Source: Terriglobia bacterium
GTDB taxonomy: Bacteria; Acidobacteriota; Terriglobia; Acidiferrales; UBA7541
Direction of reading: 5' to 3'
Length of the DNA stretch: 57,129 nt
NCBI GenBank assembly: GCA_020072805.1
Contig: JAIQGC010000060.1
Location: 1 to 57,129 of the forward strand
The notes under the pieces are model-generated. The model ran no database searches and had not been told where the DNA came from. It saw only the letters and a program-made list of their open reading frames with translations. Shown piece by piece: positions 26,002 to 33,612 of the stretch. The translations under genes were made by a program, and so were the position numbers. The stretch's first letter is position 1; each line of letters opens with the position of its first letter.

Positions 26002-26499
26002 ATGGCCTCCATGCTTCGTGAAGTGGGTGAGACGTTCAGCGCGCTGGTAAAGGGTTTTCACGTGACCTTCCGCAATATGCTGCGGAAGACCACCACGGAG
26101 AACTACCCGGACGAGCCCGTGCATTTTCAGGCGCGCTATCGCGGCATCCACGTCCTGCATCGCGACGAGAACGGACTGGAGAAGTGCGTCGGCTGTTTCC
26201 TCTGCGCTGCGGCCTGCCCGGCCAACTGCATCTACATCGAAGCGGCGGAAAATACCGAAGCCAAGCGCATGTCCGCGGGCGAACGCTATGCTTCGGTCTA
26301 CAACATCGATTACAGCCGCTGCATTTTCTGCGGCTATTGCGTGGAAGCCTGCCCCACCGACGCCATCACCCATGGCCACGGTTTTGAGCTGGCCACCTAC
26401 AACATCAACTCCCTGATTCACCGCAAGGAACAATTGCTCGAAAAAAGCGCCGCCCGCGCGGGCTCCTCCCTGCACCCCGGCCCCGCCGCGACGTCCTGA
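26002..26499 (+). CDS. nuoI: NADH-quinone oxidoreductase subunit I (NuoI-like ferredoxin)
   Basis: 165 residues with two 4Fe-4S ligating motifs, CVGCFLCAAACP and CIFCGYCVEACP, separated by the NuoI-specific INxxRC-like stretch (YNIDYSRCIFCGYC). The N-terminus (FHVTFRNMLRKTTTENYPDEP) matches the membrane-associated start of NuoI. This subunit carries clusters N6a and N6b in complex I. It is isolated from other nuo genes in this window. Confidence 0.9.
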   Translation: MASMLREVGETFSALVKGFHVTFRNMLRKTTTENYPDEPVHFQARYRGIHVLHRDENGLEKCVGCFLCAAACPANCIYIEAAENTEAKRMSAGERYASVYNIDYSRCIFCGYCVEACPTDAITHGHGFELATYNINSLIHRKEQLLEKSAARAGSSLHPGPAATS

Positions 26500-26534
26500 T
26501 CAGTCCCATCCGCAATAAATAGTCTCGTTCTGTT

Positions 26535-27146
26535 TTAAGGGCACTCTTGTTTGCGCGTGCGGACATGTGTTTCTGCCCAAGTTTCTTCCTCTCTGTCTCT
26601 TCGGCTTCCCCTAATAAATACACATATTCCTCGACATAAGGAGTTTGCCGATAGCGTGGGAGGGTGCGATGAGGGGAGCGTGGTGGCGTCGGGATGGTGG
26701 CGGCGGGAGTGGGGCGGGAGACACCCGTGGCGGGGACGGGAGCGGGGCCCGGGTTGCGTCGCGTTTGGGAAAGACACCTCCGAGGGATGCCGGAAAATCG
26801 GCTGCGCTGGTCTTTGGGTTGCCGGATTCGCCGAAACGGCGGCAAACGATGGCTGCCGGGCTAGAGTGCGTCGCGCGGGCGGCTGCTTTCCTCCAACCCC
26901 GGACGCCGCGGCCTCGCCGGGCGGCGAGCCGAGCGCCTCATCGCGCACGGAGCGCTCGCGCTGCTCGATCAGCCAGCGGGCCAGCATCGCGCAGGCGTTC
27001 TCCTCGAGCCACTGGTCCAGCAGGCGGCCCATCTCCTTGCGCAGGTTGGCGGCGTGGTTCAGTCGGGACAACTCGTAGGAGTGCAATGTGAACGGGGAGG
27101 CCGAGAAAAGAAACTCCCACGGCGGTTGAGTCTTTTGCGTACTCAA
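26535..27146 (-). CDS. Hypothetical protein, start of a regulatory-looking cluster
   Basis: About 203 residues from a TTG at 27146 that follows ggagga. Only the first third looks protein-like (FSASPFTLHSYELSRLNHAANL, LLDQWLEENACAMLARWL, a helical segment). The rest is Pro/Arg/Ser-rich and low in complexity, and may be noncoding or frameshifted. It reads away from the palindrome at 27182 and opposite to the genes at 27224-28393. Unknown function. Confidence 0.35.
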   Translation of the reverse strand: MSTQKTQPPWEFLFSASPFTLHSYELSRLNHAANLRKEMGRLLDQWLEENACAMLARWLIEQRERSVRDEALGSPPGEAAASGVGGKQPPARRTLARQPSFAAVSANPATQRPAQPIFRHPSEVSFPNATQPGPRSRPRHGCLPPHSRRHHPDATTLPSSHPPTLSANSLCRGICVFIRGSRRDREEETWAETHVRTRKQECP

Positions 27147-27181
27147 GGGTCCTCCAGAAGGGAAGCGGCTGTACGGTAGCA

Positions 27182-27198
27182 GACTGGTAATACCAGTC
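27182..27198. promoter_or_regulatory. 17-bp perfect palindrome, candidate operator
   Basis: The sequence gactggtaataccagtc is a perfect inverted repeat with one central base. It lies between the divergent genes starting at 27146 (minus) and 27224 (plus), where a repressor dimer controlling both could bind. No copy of the site was noticed elsewhere in the window. Confidence 0.5.
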
Positions 27199-27223
27199 AA
27201 GGGTAATGATGGAGTAAGGGGCT

Positions 27224-27373
27224 GTGGAAATCTGTGCAAATAAAGAAAATCTTAATGTAGAGCTTCCGGAGCCGGTCCGGGAGGCTTGCAGCGCCTGCGC
27301 CGGGGACTATGAAGACCCCGATCGAACGGTTCTCGATGACGAGGATGAGGACGAAGAAGGCTTTGAGAACTGA
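27224..27373 (+). CDS. Small acidic CxxC protein (49 aa)
   Basis: A short ORF from GTG with an upstream ggagtaagg. It encodes MEICANKENLNVELPEP, then a CSAC pair and a very acidic end rich in Asp/Glu (DDEDEDEEGFEN). The single CxxC could bind metal only in a dimer or be redox active. Low-complexity acidity and codon use differ from the surrounding region. Function unknown; small acidic proteins are common in phage early regions. Confidence 0.5.
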   Translation: MEICANKENLNVELPEPVREACSACAGDYEDPDRTVLDDEDEDEEGFEN

Positions 27374-27448
27374 AGCAGTACGGTACGGTCTGTGAATCGA
27401 CCAAGGTAATGACCTCGGCGGGGCCGGGATGACGTACGGGAGGCGGCG

Positions 27449-27829
27449 ATGAGGCAACGTAGTGCGGACGCGGGGAGTTTTCAGCGAAGGCAGAACCGCA
27501 AGACGCCGGCGCGGCGCCTGACCCAGCGGGAGATTTTGTGCGCTGTGCTGCTCCGGGCGGCGCGGGAGGAGCGCGGGGATGCCGCGCGGAGCCGCCTGCC
27601 GATGCAGGCGCGCGGCTGGATGACGCTGGGGGAGCTGGCGGGAGCGACACGCTTTGGAGAGGCCAGCATTTCCGCGCAACTGCGGCATCTGCGCAAGCCG
27701 GGCTGCGGAGAGTTCGTGGTGGAGAAGCGCCGGCGGGAGACGGCCGGGATGGCGCGGCCGGAGCAGGCCGGGGCGTTGTGGGAGTACCGCGTCTGGAGGG
27801 AACGGCGGAGGAAGAGGAAGAAGCGGTAG
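27449..27829 (+). CDS. Winged-helix/HTH DNA-binding protein, phage-like
   Basis: 126 residues with very basic ends (RQRRQNRKTPARR; RRRKRKKR). The centre, WMTLGELAGATRFGEASISAQLRHLRK, reads as a helix-turn-helix followed by a wing (GEFVVEKRR...LWEYRVWR). It resembles small host-takeover or recombination-regulating proteins of prophages. A ggaggcggcg Shine-Dalgarno precedes ATG. It may bind the 17-bp palindrome upstream (inference). Confidence 0.6.
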   Translation: MRQRSADAGSFQRRQNRKTPARRLTQREILCAVLLRAAREERGDAARSRLPMQARGWMTLGELAGATRFGEASISAQLRHLRKPGCGEFVVEKRRRETAGMARPEQAGALWEYRVWRERRRKRKKR

Positions 27830-27988
27830 CGGGTAGCGGAAGATCGAAGACAAGAGCCGGGCTCCCGACCGAGTCGGGATGAATTCCGCCCGGCCTCTAC
27901 AAAGGCTGGAGAGGGAAGAGCTTTTCAACAGACTGCAAGGGGAGCTGGCGAGCGGAAATAGCGACAAATTGGCGGCGGAGGAGGAACG
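27830..27988 (+). repeat. Short spacer carrying a REP-like palindrome
   Basis: Contains gccgggctcccgaccgagtc-ggga near 27857 followed by cgcccggcctctacaaag, a member of the palindromic repeat group that ends in -ctaca and recurs at 40743-40795. The rest is the leader of the next gene. Confidence 0.55.
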
Positions 27989-28393
27989 ATGGGGGCGAAG
28001 CCGGAGCTGGCGTTTGACGTGTGCTGGGAAGTTTACCGCGGAGCGCGCGACGTGCTGGAAACCAGGAGGGGCATCTCCGCGCTGGACTGGTCCGCTGGAG
28101 GCGGAGCCAAGTTCCTCTGGAAGCCGGACATCAAGCCACGGCTGAACGAATACGTGGCGGACTTTGCGCTGGCGGGGCAGGCGGCGCTGGGCGAACCGGG
28201 GTGGGCGTCGCGCCTGGTGCTTTTTCGCACGCATTATCTCGGGCTGGTGCCCTATGAGCGGGCTCGACCGTTCCTGGGGCTCAGTCCGATGGGCTGGGTG
28301 AATTGGACGGAGGAAATCCGCCGTCGGTGCGGCCAGGAGATGCTGCGTCGGGGGATGTTTCCGCCGAAGAGATATTTTCTGGAAGCGAGCTGA
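27989..28393 (+). CDS. Hypothetical protein, possible phage regulator
   Basis: 134 residues, start after ggaggaggaacg. The sequence (FALAGQAALGEPGWASRLVL, YERARPFLGLSPMGWVNW, RRCGQEMLRRGMFPPKRYF) has the short-helix character of late-gene regulators or small sigma-like phage proteins, but I see no diagnostic motif. It follows the HTH gene on the same strand. Moderately sure it is a gene, unsure of its role. Confidence 0.55.
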   Translation: MGAKPELAFDVCWEVYRGARDVLETRRGISALDWSAGGGAKFLWKPDIKPRLNEYVADFALAGQAALGEPGWASRLVLFRTHYLGLVPYERARPFLGLSPMGWVNWTEEIRRRCGQEMLRRGMFPPKRYFLEAS

Positions 28394-28462
28394 TCAGTCT
28401 TCGCGTTTGCTGCCCGGACCGGGCAGCGCGCCCCGCGCGGAGCGGGGCGCGCAGGTGGTGGT

Positions 28463-28627
28463 TCAAGGACCGGCGTAGGACTGGAAGAGGAGGAAGAGTC
28501 CCAGCAGGCCGGGAGTGTAGAGGATTTCTGCGCGGGAGGAATGGAGCGCGGCGTAGCCGATGAGACCGATGCCGATGGCGGCGTAGATGCCGCGGAGGAT
28601 GGTGGAGAAGGTGAGTGTGCGGGGCAT
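28463..28627 (-). CDS. Small two-helix membrane protein
   Basis: About 54 residues from ATG 28627 (MPRTLTFSTILRGIYAAIG), with two hydrophobic segments (IYAAIGIGLIGYAAL and LYTPGLLGLFLLFQSYA) joined by HSSRAE. A start at 28690 would add 21 basic residues. No family recognised. Confidence 0.5.
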   Translation of the reverse strand: MPRTLTFSTILRGIYAAIGIGLIGYAALHSSRAEILYTPGLLGLFLLFQSYAGP

Positions 28628-28690
28628 GGGTTTGTGTGATTGAGTCGTTGCGGATCGATTATAGCGCGGATTGGGTGCGGCGCGTTTCAT

Positions 28691-28743
28691 TTGCGGTTGG
28701 GCGGAGAGAAAATCGCCGGCCTAAAGGCCGGCCCCTACAAAGG
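28691..28743. repeat. REP-like palindrome between a small membrane gene and the MOSC gene
   Basis: The stretch cggcctaaaggccggcccct followed by acaaagg (about 28716-28742) contains the inverted repeat ggcct-aa-aggcc and the -ccctaca end shared with the other palindromic repeats of this window. Confidence 0.55.
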
Positions 28744-29571
28744 CTAGAAAAGCTCGACGGTGTCACCGATGCGGAGGAGTTTGCCGCTTTCCGTGCCGGG
28801 GACGCGGGTGTTGGTGGCCAAGCGGTAGAAATGGTCGAAGCGGGCGGCGGGGGACCATGAGGGGAGCGTTTTCTGGCGCAGGGCGCTGAACTGTTTTTGG
28901 AAGGCGGGAAGTTCTTCGGCGGTTTCGGGATCGCGTGGAGGGACGGGGCAGCGGGCGCAGGGATTGGTGCCTTCGAAGCAGACTTCGCCGATGCGGAAGC
29001 GGCGCGGGTAGTTTTCTTCGGCGGTGAAAAGCTGGTCTTCCCAGAAGGCAGGAACGCCCGCAAGTTCGAGCGTGGCGCGGAAGCGGCGGCGGGCCTGATC
29101 AAGGCGGGGTAACGCGCCATCGAGGAGTTGCTCGGGGAACCAGGAGCAGACGGCTTCGAGCGAGGCGGTGGAGACGATGGTGGGGCCGGAGGCCAGGCCG
29201 TCATCGGGAAATCCTTCGCGGGCATAGCGGACGGTTACGGGCAGCTCGAAATAGCGGCTGAACCAGTCGGCCGCGCCGTGGGTGTCGCCGGGGAAGGCGA
29301 AGGTGGCGGAGGGAAGCGCGCGCCGGTCGTGCGGGACAGAGAGCGTGACGGCGGAGAGGTCCGGGGCGTAGGCGGCGCGGATAAAGTGCACGGCGGGGGT
29401 GCGCTTGCCGGTGATCAGGCGTCCGTCGGGGGAATGCAGCGCCCAGACGCGGTCGAGTTCCAGGCCGCCATTGGGCCCGATGCGGGCTTCGGAGACCGCG
29501 GCGGGATCGAACGATTTGATGGGATGAAGGCGGATGAGGGCAAGGACTGCCAAATGAGGAGGGGCGAACAC
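28744..29571 (-). CDS. MOSC domain protein (YcbX-like)
   Basis: 275 residues. An N-terminal beta-barrel (ALIRLHPIKSFDPAAVSEA, GLELDRVWALHSPDG, typical of the MOSC_N domain) and a C-terminal MOSC domain with NPCARCPVPPRDPET, where a conserved Cys would bind a molybdenum cofactor sulfur, and RIGDTVELF at the end. Relatives reduce N-hydroxylated compounds using Moco. No 2Fe-2S ferredoxin domain is attached, unlike E. coli YcbX. Confidence 0.87.
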   Translation of the reverse strand: MFAPPHLAVLALIRLHPIKSFDPAAVSEARIGPNGGLELDRVWALHSPDGRLITGKRTPAVHFIRAAYAPDLSAVTLSVPHDRRALPSATFAFPGDTHGAADWFSRYFELPVTVRYAREGFPDDGLASGPTIVSTASLEAVCSWFPEQLLDGALPRLDQARRRFRATLELAGVPAFWEDQLFTAEENYPRRFRIGEVCFEGTNPCARCPVPPRDPETAEELPAFQKQFSALRQKTLPSWSPAARFDHFYRLATNTRVPGTESGKLLRIGDTVELF

Positions 29572-29816
29572 GGCGACAGTTTAGCACCACCCTCCCGGAA
29601 GGCGCACGAAGGGGATGCCCGGCGGCACGGACGGTCCGGCGCTGCTGAATGCCCCAGACGCCCTGTCAGGTACTTTTTAAACATACTTAGTAATCACGCG
29701 ACTTGAAGTTGCGGGGAAGGACATGGAACATAGCAAAAGCTCCCGCCCAGCGGGGGAAGCGAGGGTGGTCTTAAATTTATTGTAAGAGCCAACTTGATAA
29801 CAAGAAAAGAGGTTCC

Positions 29817-31475
29817 ATGAATGGACTGAAACGTTTGGGCATATTTTTCGTCGCTTTGTGCCTGCTGGCCGTTCCGAGCACGGTAAAGGCGGACGATACC
29901 AAGAGTGCCGGCACGGATGCGGCCACGATAGCGAGCGAACTGGCCAAAATGCGTGAGGCCCTAGCCGACCAGCAAAAGCAGATTGCTCTCCAGCAGCAGG
30001 AGATCGAAGCGCTGCGGCGGCAGGCAATCGAGCAGAAGAATGCCTCGGCCAAGAGTGAAGAGCAGGCGCCGCGGATGATTGACGCGGCCATGCACACATC
30101 ATCGAACCCGGCTCCCGAGGCGGCAGCGCAGCCGCAGGCCGCGGAAAAGCCCAAGGAGTCGCCGCTGTCCTTGCGCATCGGTTCGACGGATTTTACTCCC
30201 GGCGGGTTTGTGGACTTAACGGCGTTTTTCCGGACGGCCGCCCTGGGAAGCGGCATCGGCACGAACTACGGCGCCGTTCCTTACAACAATACGATTGCCG
30301 GCAATATGTCGGAGGTCCGGCTGACCTCGCAGACCTCGCGGCTCTCGATGAAGGTGGCGGGGAAGTACGGCGCGAACGACATGACCGGGTACTTCGAGAT
30401 GGATTTCCTGGGCAACGACGCGGCCAACGTCTATGTCGTGACCAACAGCCATACTCCCCGCGTGCGCCATTTCTGGATGGACATGAAGCGCGGCAAGTGG
30501 GAGATCCTCGGCGGACAAACGTGGAGCTGGCTGACGCCCAACCGCGTTGGTTCGGGAGCCATGTCCACGGATGTGTTTACCACGCTCAACGTGGACCCGC
30601 TGTTCCATGTAGGGTTGAGCCTGACGCGCGCGGCGCAATTCCGCGTGGTCTACCACCCCAGCGAAAAATTCGCCTTTGGTGTGGCCGTCGAGAATCCGGA
30701 TCAGTATGTGGGCGCCGGCGAAGTCATCTACCCCTTTGCCTTCAATGCGGCTCTGGGGTCGCAGCTTGACGCCGCCAACCTCACCACGACACCCAATATG
30801 ACGCCGGATATCATTGCCAAAACCACCTATGACACCAGCTTTTCCGGCCGGCACGTGCACGCGGAGGTCGCCGGGCTGCTCACCACGGTGAAAATAAAGA
30901 TTATCCCCGTGGGAGCGTTCACCTGGGCGCCACACTCCAAGATGGGCGGCGGCATCGAAGCCGCGGCCAACGTGGAGATCGTCAAGAACTATCGCGTGCT
31001 GGTCAACGGCTTCTACAGCGATGGCGGCGGGCGGTACCTGCTGGGACTGGGGCCGGATGCGGTCATCCGCCCGGTTGTGCTGGGAGCTGGATTCGATGCG
31101 ATTCCATCCCTGGTGCATTCCGGGGCGGGGCTGGTCGGGTTCGAGGGGCAAGTGACCCCCAAGACGCTGGTGGGGGTGTACTACGGCGGAGCCTATTTCC
31201 AGCGCAACGCGTTTATAGATCTCACTTCGCCGCTGGTGATCAAGCCCACGATTGGCTTCGGCGGGCAGAACTCGCCCAACGCCGCCAACCGGGCCATTCA
31301 GGAAGGCACGTTCGACCTGACGCAGACGTTCTGGAAGAACCCGCAATACGGAGCGCTGCAACTGGTCACGCAGGTGTCCTATGTGACGCGCGCGCCGTGG
31401 TATGTTCCGGCGGGAGCGCCCAAGAACGCGCATATGGTCGAGGCCTATACCAGCTTGCGGTACATTCTGCCGTAG
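29817..31475 (+). CDS. DcaP-like outer-membrane porin
   Basis: 552 residues: a signal peptide (LGIFFVALCLLAVPSTVKA), a coiled coil (about 38-75, LAKMREALADQQKQIALQQQ), a Pro/Ala linker and a long beta-barrel with alternating strands (RLSMKVAGKYGANDMTGYFE, VRHFWMDMKRGKWEILGGQ, ending VEAYTSLRYILP, a terminal aromatic-type strand). This layout matches DcaP-like trimeric porins. The 245-bp upstream gap has AT-rich sequence near 29772-29816 that probably carries its promoter. A terminator follows. Confidence 0.82.
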   Translation: MNGLKRLGIFFVALCLLAVPSTVKADDTKSAGTDAATIASELAKMREALADQQKQIALQQQEIEALRRQAIEQKNASAKSEEQAPRMIDAAMHTSSNPAPEAAAQPQAAEKPKESPLSLRIGSTDFTPGGFVDLTAFFRTAALGSGIGTNYGAVPYNNTIAGNMSEVRLTSQTSRLSMKVAGKYGANDMTGYFEMDFLGNDAANVYVVTNSHTPRVRHFWMDMKRGKWEILGGQTWSWLTPNRVGSGAMSTDVFTTLNVDPLFHVGLSLTRAAQFRVVYHPSEKFAFGVAVENPDQYVGAGEVIYPFAFNAALGSQLDAANLTTTPNMTPDIIAKTTYDTSFSGRHVHAEVAGLLTTVKIKIIPVGAFTWAPHSKMGGGIEAAANVEIVKNYRVLVNGFYSDGGGRYLLGLGPDAVIRPVVLGAGFDAIPSLVHSGAGLVGFEGQVTPKTLVGVYYGGAYFQRNAFIDLTSPLVIKPTIGFGGQNSPNAANRAIQEGTFDLTQTFWKNPQYGALQLVTQVSYVTRAPWYVPAGAPKNAHMVEAYTSLRYILP

Positions 31476-31502
31476 GCGAGGTTCATCAATCCGCACGATT
31501 TC

Positions 31503-31541
31503 CCCGCGCCGCTTTCTTCGGAGAGCGGCGCGGGCGTTTTT
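31503..31541 (+). terminator. Intrinsic terminator of the porin gene
   Basis: cccgcgccgct and agcggcgcggg pair around a short loop, and are followed by cgttttt. A strong, classical hairpin plus U-tract 28 bp after the porin stop. Confidence 0.85.
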
Positions 31542-31590
31542 AGGGCAGGAGAGAAACTGTGGCTGGTCAAAAACAAGGAAGGCACCTGGG

Positions 31591-31628
31591 GTGAGGATTG
31601 CAGCGCCGTAATGGGTTGCAATCCTCAC
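31591..31628. repeat. 12-bp perfect inverted repeat
   Basis: gtgaggattgca (31591-31602) and tgcaatcctcac (31617-31628) enclose 14 bases. No T-run follows on either side, so it is not an obvious terminator. It may be the core of a short mobile repeat or an RNA hairpin. Confidence 0.6.
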
Positions 31629-31867
31629 GCCACCAGGCGGATCGTGTGGTGGCGGCAAACGTAGTGCCGCCCGGTGATCAGCCGAAACTCGCGGGCCGGG
31701 CTACGAAGCACAAAACCCGGACCCTCAACAGGCGGAATATGCTCCTGAGAAGAAGTGATGTCAAGAGAGAAGAAAAGTAGAAATAAGGATTTTCTGCGAA
31801 GGGTAAGAGTTTTTTTAGAATGCGCGCGGGGGAGTAAAAAAAAGAGTTGGAAAAGTTGAAAAAAGAG

Positions 31868-31895
31868 TTGACAAGGATTACCGATCTGCTATACT
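31868..31895 (+). promoter_or_regulatory. Strong sigma70-type promoter ahead of the phage module
   Basis: TTGACA at 31868-31873 and TATACT at 31890-31895 with a 16-bp spacer and an extended -10 TGc. It is in an unusually AT-rich setting for this genome. Transcription would start near 31902 and meet the terminator at 31918-31952 at once. Confidence 0.75.
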
Positions 31896-31917
31896 AACGC
31901 TCGTAGAAATCTACCCC

Positions 31918-31952
31918 AAGGCCTCGGCAATGTCCGGGGCCTTTTGCTTTTT
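31918..31952 (+). terminator. Leader terminator directly after the promoter
   Basis: aaggcctcgg and ccggggcctt form a 10-bp stem (one G-U pair) around caatgt, followed by ttgcttttt. It lies about 15 nt downstream of the predicted start site, so most transcripts would be about 50 nt unless antitermination occurs. Confidence 0.75.
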
Positions 31953-32091
31953 AGGGTGGTTTTGGATTGTGTCCGGGTGGCCGAGACGAGATGTGGCGGG
32001 CGCCGGGCGGCGTCCGTAAATTCAGTTAAAACCTGTGAATTCAGTGTATTCCGGCAGGAAGAAATGTGCCGGAACGAGGAGTGGAGGGCGA

Positions 32092-32463
32092 ATGCCTACC
32101 TATCAGAATGCGGTGCCGCCGCTGTCCCTTTCGCCGGGGGATGTCGGCTTCAGTTGGAACAACGAGGCGTTTCCTTCAGCGGGGACGTCCGGGACGCAGT
32201 TTGCGCTGCCCAGCTATGCGGGGCAGCCGGATACCGGGTACACGATCCGCTGGCAGACGATTTTCGGGACGGCGCCGACGGCGGTGAACATCGTCCTGCA
32301 GACGGCCATGGCCGACGTGGACGCCGAGTACCAGACGATTGACACGACCACGGCGACGGCGGGCGAGGCGCGCACGGTGGCCAACGTCCAGGGGAAGTTC
32401 ATCCGGGCGAAGCTCTCGTCGAATACGGGCGGGGCGGGATTGACGGTGAAGTTGCTGGCGTGA
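32092..32463 (+). CDS. Small phage structural-like protein
   Basis: 123 residues from an ATG with a strong gagtggagggcg Shine-Dalgarno. Beta-rich sequence (GYTIRWQTIFGTAPTAVNIV, AEYQTIDTTTATAGEARTV, FIRAKLSSNTGGAGLTVKLL) typical of head-decoration, head-fibre or tail-tip domains. It is of the same type as the 115-residue protein at 45750-46097. First gene after the promoter-terminator leader. Confidence 0.6.
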   Translation: MPTYQNAVPPLSLSPGDVGFSWNNEAFPSAGTSGTQFALPSYAGQPDTGYTIRWQTIFGTAPTAVNIVLQTAMADVDAEYQTIDTTTATAGEARTVANVQGKFIRAKLSSNTGGAGLTVKLLA

Positions 32464-32640
32464 GCTTCGCGGAAATGACTGGAGGGAAGGGTGTCATCCT
32501 GAGGCGAAGCCGAAGGATCTCAGCGGTACGTTGTAGCGATACGTGAAGTTGAGATTCTTTCCGACCGAGTCGGAATCTTCGATCGCCCCGGCAAAAAACG
32601 CCGGGACTCAGAATGACACCCTGTTTTTGCGGGGCGAAGG
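32464..32640. repeat. Dispersed repeat with palindromes
   Basis: Contains gtcatcctgaggcgaagccg, an inner palindrome ccgaccgagtcgg, and a cggcaaaaaacgccg hairpin, then cagaatgacaccc. Its outer ends (tgtcatcctgag and ctcagaatgaca) are inverted relative to each other. Related pieces appear inside genes at about 40083-40155 and 56875-56940. It looks like a host-type interspersed repeat that invaded this module. Confidence 0.6.
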
Positions 32641-33320
32641 TCTTGAAGCACAAATCGCACACCAACGGAGTTTCCCTTTCCCCTGCGTCTCCCGCCTGCG
32701 AGCGAACGTGCGGCGCTGAATTGGCCGGCGTGCCCGCTCAAAAGTTTCCGGCGACTGCATCCGCGGAAGCCGGAAAGACGCATGCCCCGGCCAAGCCGGG
32801 GCCCGTCTCCCGGACGCGCGGCAGCGGCCCCCAGAAACGCGGCAAAACCCCGGCGCATCGTGGCGCGGCCAGGACCGGAGCCAACGGTCATGGCGGCGCT
32901 TGCGGCGCGAACGGGGAGGCTGCGAAGAAAACGGGCCCGGCTGCGTCTGACGATGCACGCGGAACATCCGCTGAACTGTCCGCAAACTCCCCTGCGGCGG
33001 TCACGGCCCGCGATGCGTACGCTGAGGTGGCTGGGCCCCGCGCCAACGGGGCCGGGCCGCGCGTTCCGGAAGAGCCGGCCAGAGGCGGCAGCGAAGCGGA
33101 AGTGGCCTGGATGCAGGACGGGGTGGCGTTTGCGAACGCGCTGTTTGCGCGAGTGAATCCGCTGGATGTGGGCGAGAGGCTGCTGACCAGCGAGGATGAA
33201 AAGATCGCGCAACGGACATTCGAGCGGATGCTGGAGATGAAGTGGGGGAAGCCGGGTGGGCTAGTGGAGGAGTTGCCGCCGCAGATTATTTGGGATTTGC
33301 CGGGGCCGAAGAGGGATTGA
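32613..33320 (+). CDS. Hypothetical protein, possible terminase small subunit
   Basis: Open for 235 residues. The first ~40 codons derive from the repeat at 32464-32640 and the next ~100 are a Pro/Ala/Gly/Lys-rich low-complexity linker. Only the last ~75 (EVAWMQDGVAFANALFARVN, LTSEDEKIAQRTFERMLEMK, LPPQIIWDLPGPKRD) look like a folded helical domain. Its place just before the large terminase suggests a small-terminase role, but no HTH is clear. True start unknown. Confidence 0.5.
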   Translation: MTPCFCGAKVLKHKSHTNGVSLSPASPACERTCGAELAGVPAQKFPATASAEAGKTHAPAKPGPVSRTRGSGPQKRGKTPAHRGAARTGANGHGGACGANGEAAKKTGPAASDDARGTSAELSANSPAAVTARDAYAEVAGPRANGAGPRVPEEPARGGSEAEVAWMQDGVAFANALFARVNPLDVGERLLTSEDEKIAQRTFERMLEMKWGKPGGLVEELPPQIIWDLPGPKRD

Positions 33321-33353
33321 AGAAGTGGCGAGTGGCGAGAAGGAGGCGAGCGC

Positions 33354-33521
33354 ATGACGAATCCGAAGGTTGTGTTTGCGGGGGAGATTGCGCAGTTGGC
33401 GGGAGTGGTGTCGGTGGTGGCGGGGCTGGTGATGAGTTTGCATCATTGGCCGGTGGCGGCGGCGCTGCTTGGCGGCGGGACGGCGTTTGTGGTGGGAAAG
33501 AAGCTGCGGGGCGTTTTGTAA
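33354..33521 (+). CDS. Small two-helix membrane protein, holin-like
   Basis: 55 residues with start MTNPKVVFAGEIAQ after aaggaggcgagcgc. Two hydrophobic segments, LAGVVSVVAGLVMSL and WPVAAALLGGGTAFVV, are separated by a short HH turn, with a basic end (GKKLRGVL). Size and topology fit class II holins, but the position before TerL is not diagnostic. Confidence 0.5.
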   Translation: MTNPKVVFAGEIAQLAGVVSVVAGLVMSLHHWPVAAALLGGGTAFVVGKKLRGVL

Positions 33522-33527
33522 CGGCTG

Positions 33528-33562
33528 AGCCGTAGGGGCACGGCATGCCGTGCCCCTACCGG
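33528..33562. repeat. REP-like palindrome upstream of terL
   Basis: ccgtaggggcacggca and tgccgtgcccctacc form a near-perfect inverted repeat in the spacer between the small membrane gene and terL. Confidence 0.75.
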
Positions 33563-33612
33563 ATGTGCAATCACGGGGCCCACGAATCAGGAACCGCGTC
33601 ACGACAAAAGCA

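Larger units (their letters stand above)
31476..32091 (+). other. Intergenic region at the host/prophage-like boundary
   Basis: 616 bp with no credible gene. In order it holds the porin terminator, a 12-bp perfect inverted repeat (31591-31602 and 31617-31628), an A/G-rich low-GC stretch (about 31755-31867), and a strong promoter with an immediate terminator. A 60-codon frame at 31598-31780 lacks a ribosome-binding site and was not accepted. No obvious attachment-site direct repeat or integrase is visible. Confidence 0.6.

Noticed and set aside
26551-27091. Overlapping plus-strand frames of 148-175 codons
   Set aside because: Low-complexity Arg/Gly/Ala translations without ribosome-binding sites, opposite a better (though weak) minus-strand candidate.
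30216-31658. 480-codon minus-strand frame opposite the porin
   Set aside because: The porin has a signal peptide, barrel pattern and terminator; the opposite frame is His/Arg-rich shadow.
31598-31780. 60-codon frame in the boundary region
   Set aside because: No ribosome-binding site, starts inside an inverted repeat, and composition is unlike the neighbours.
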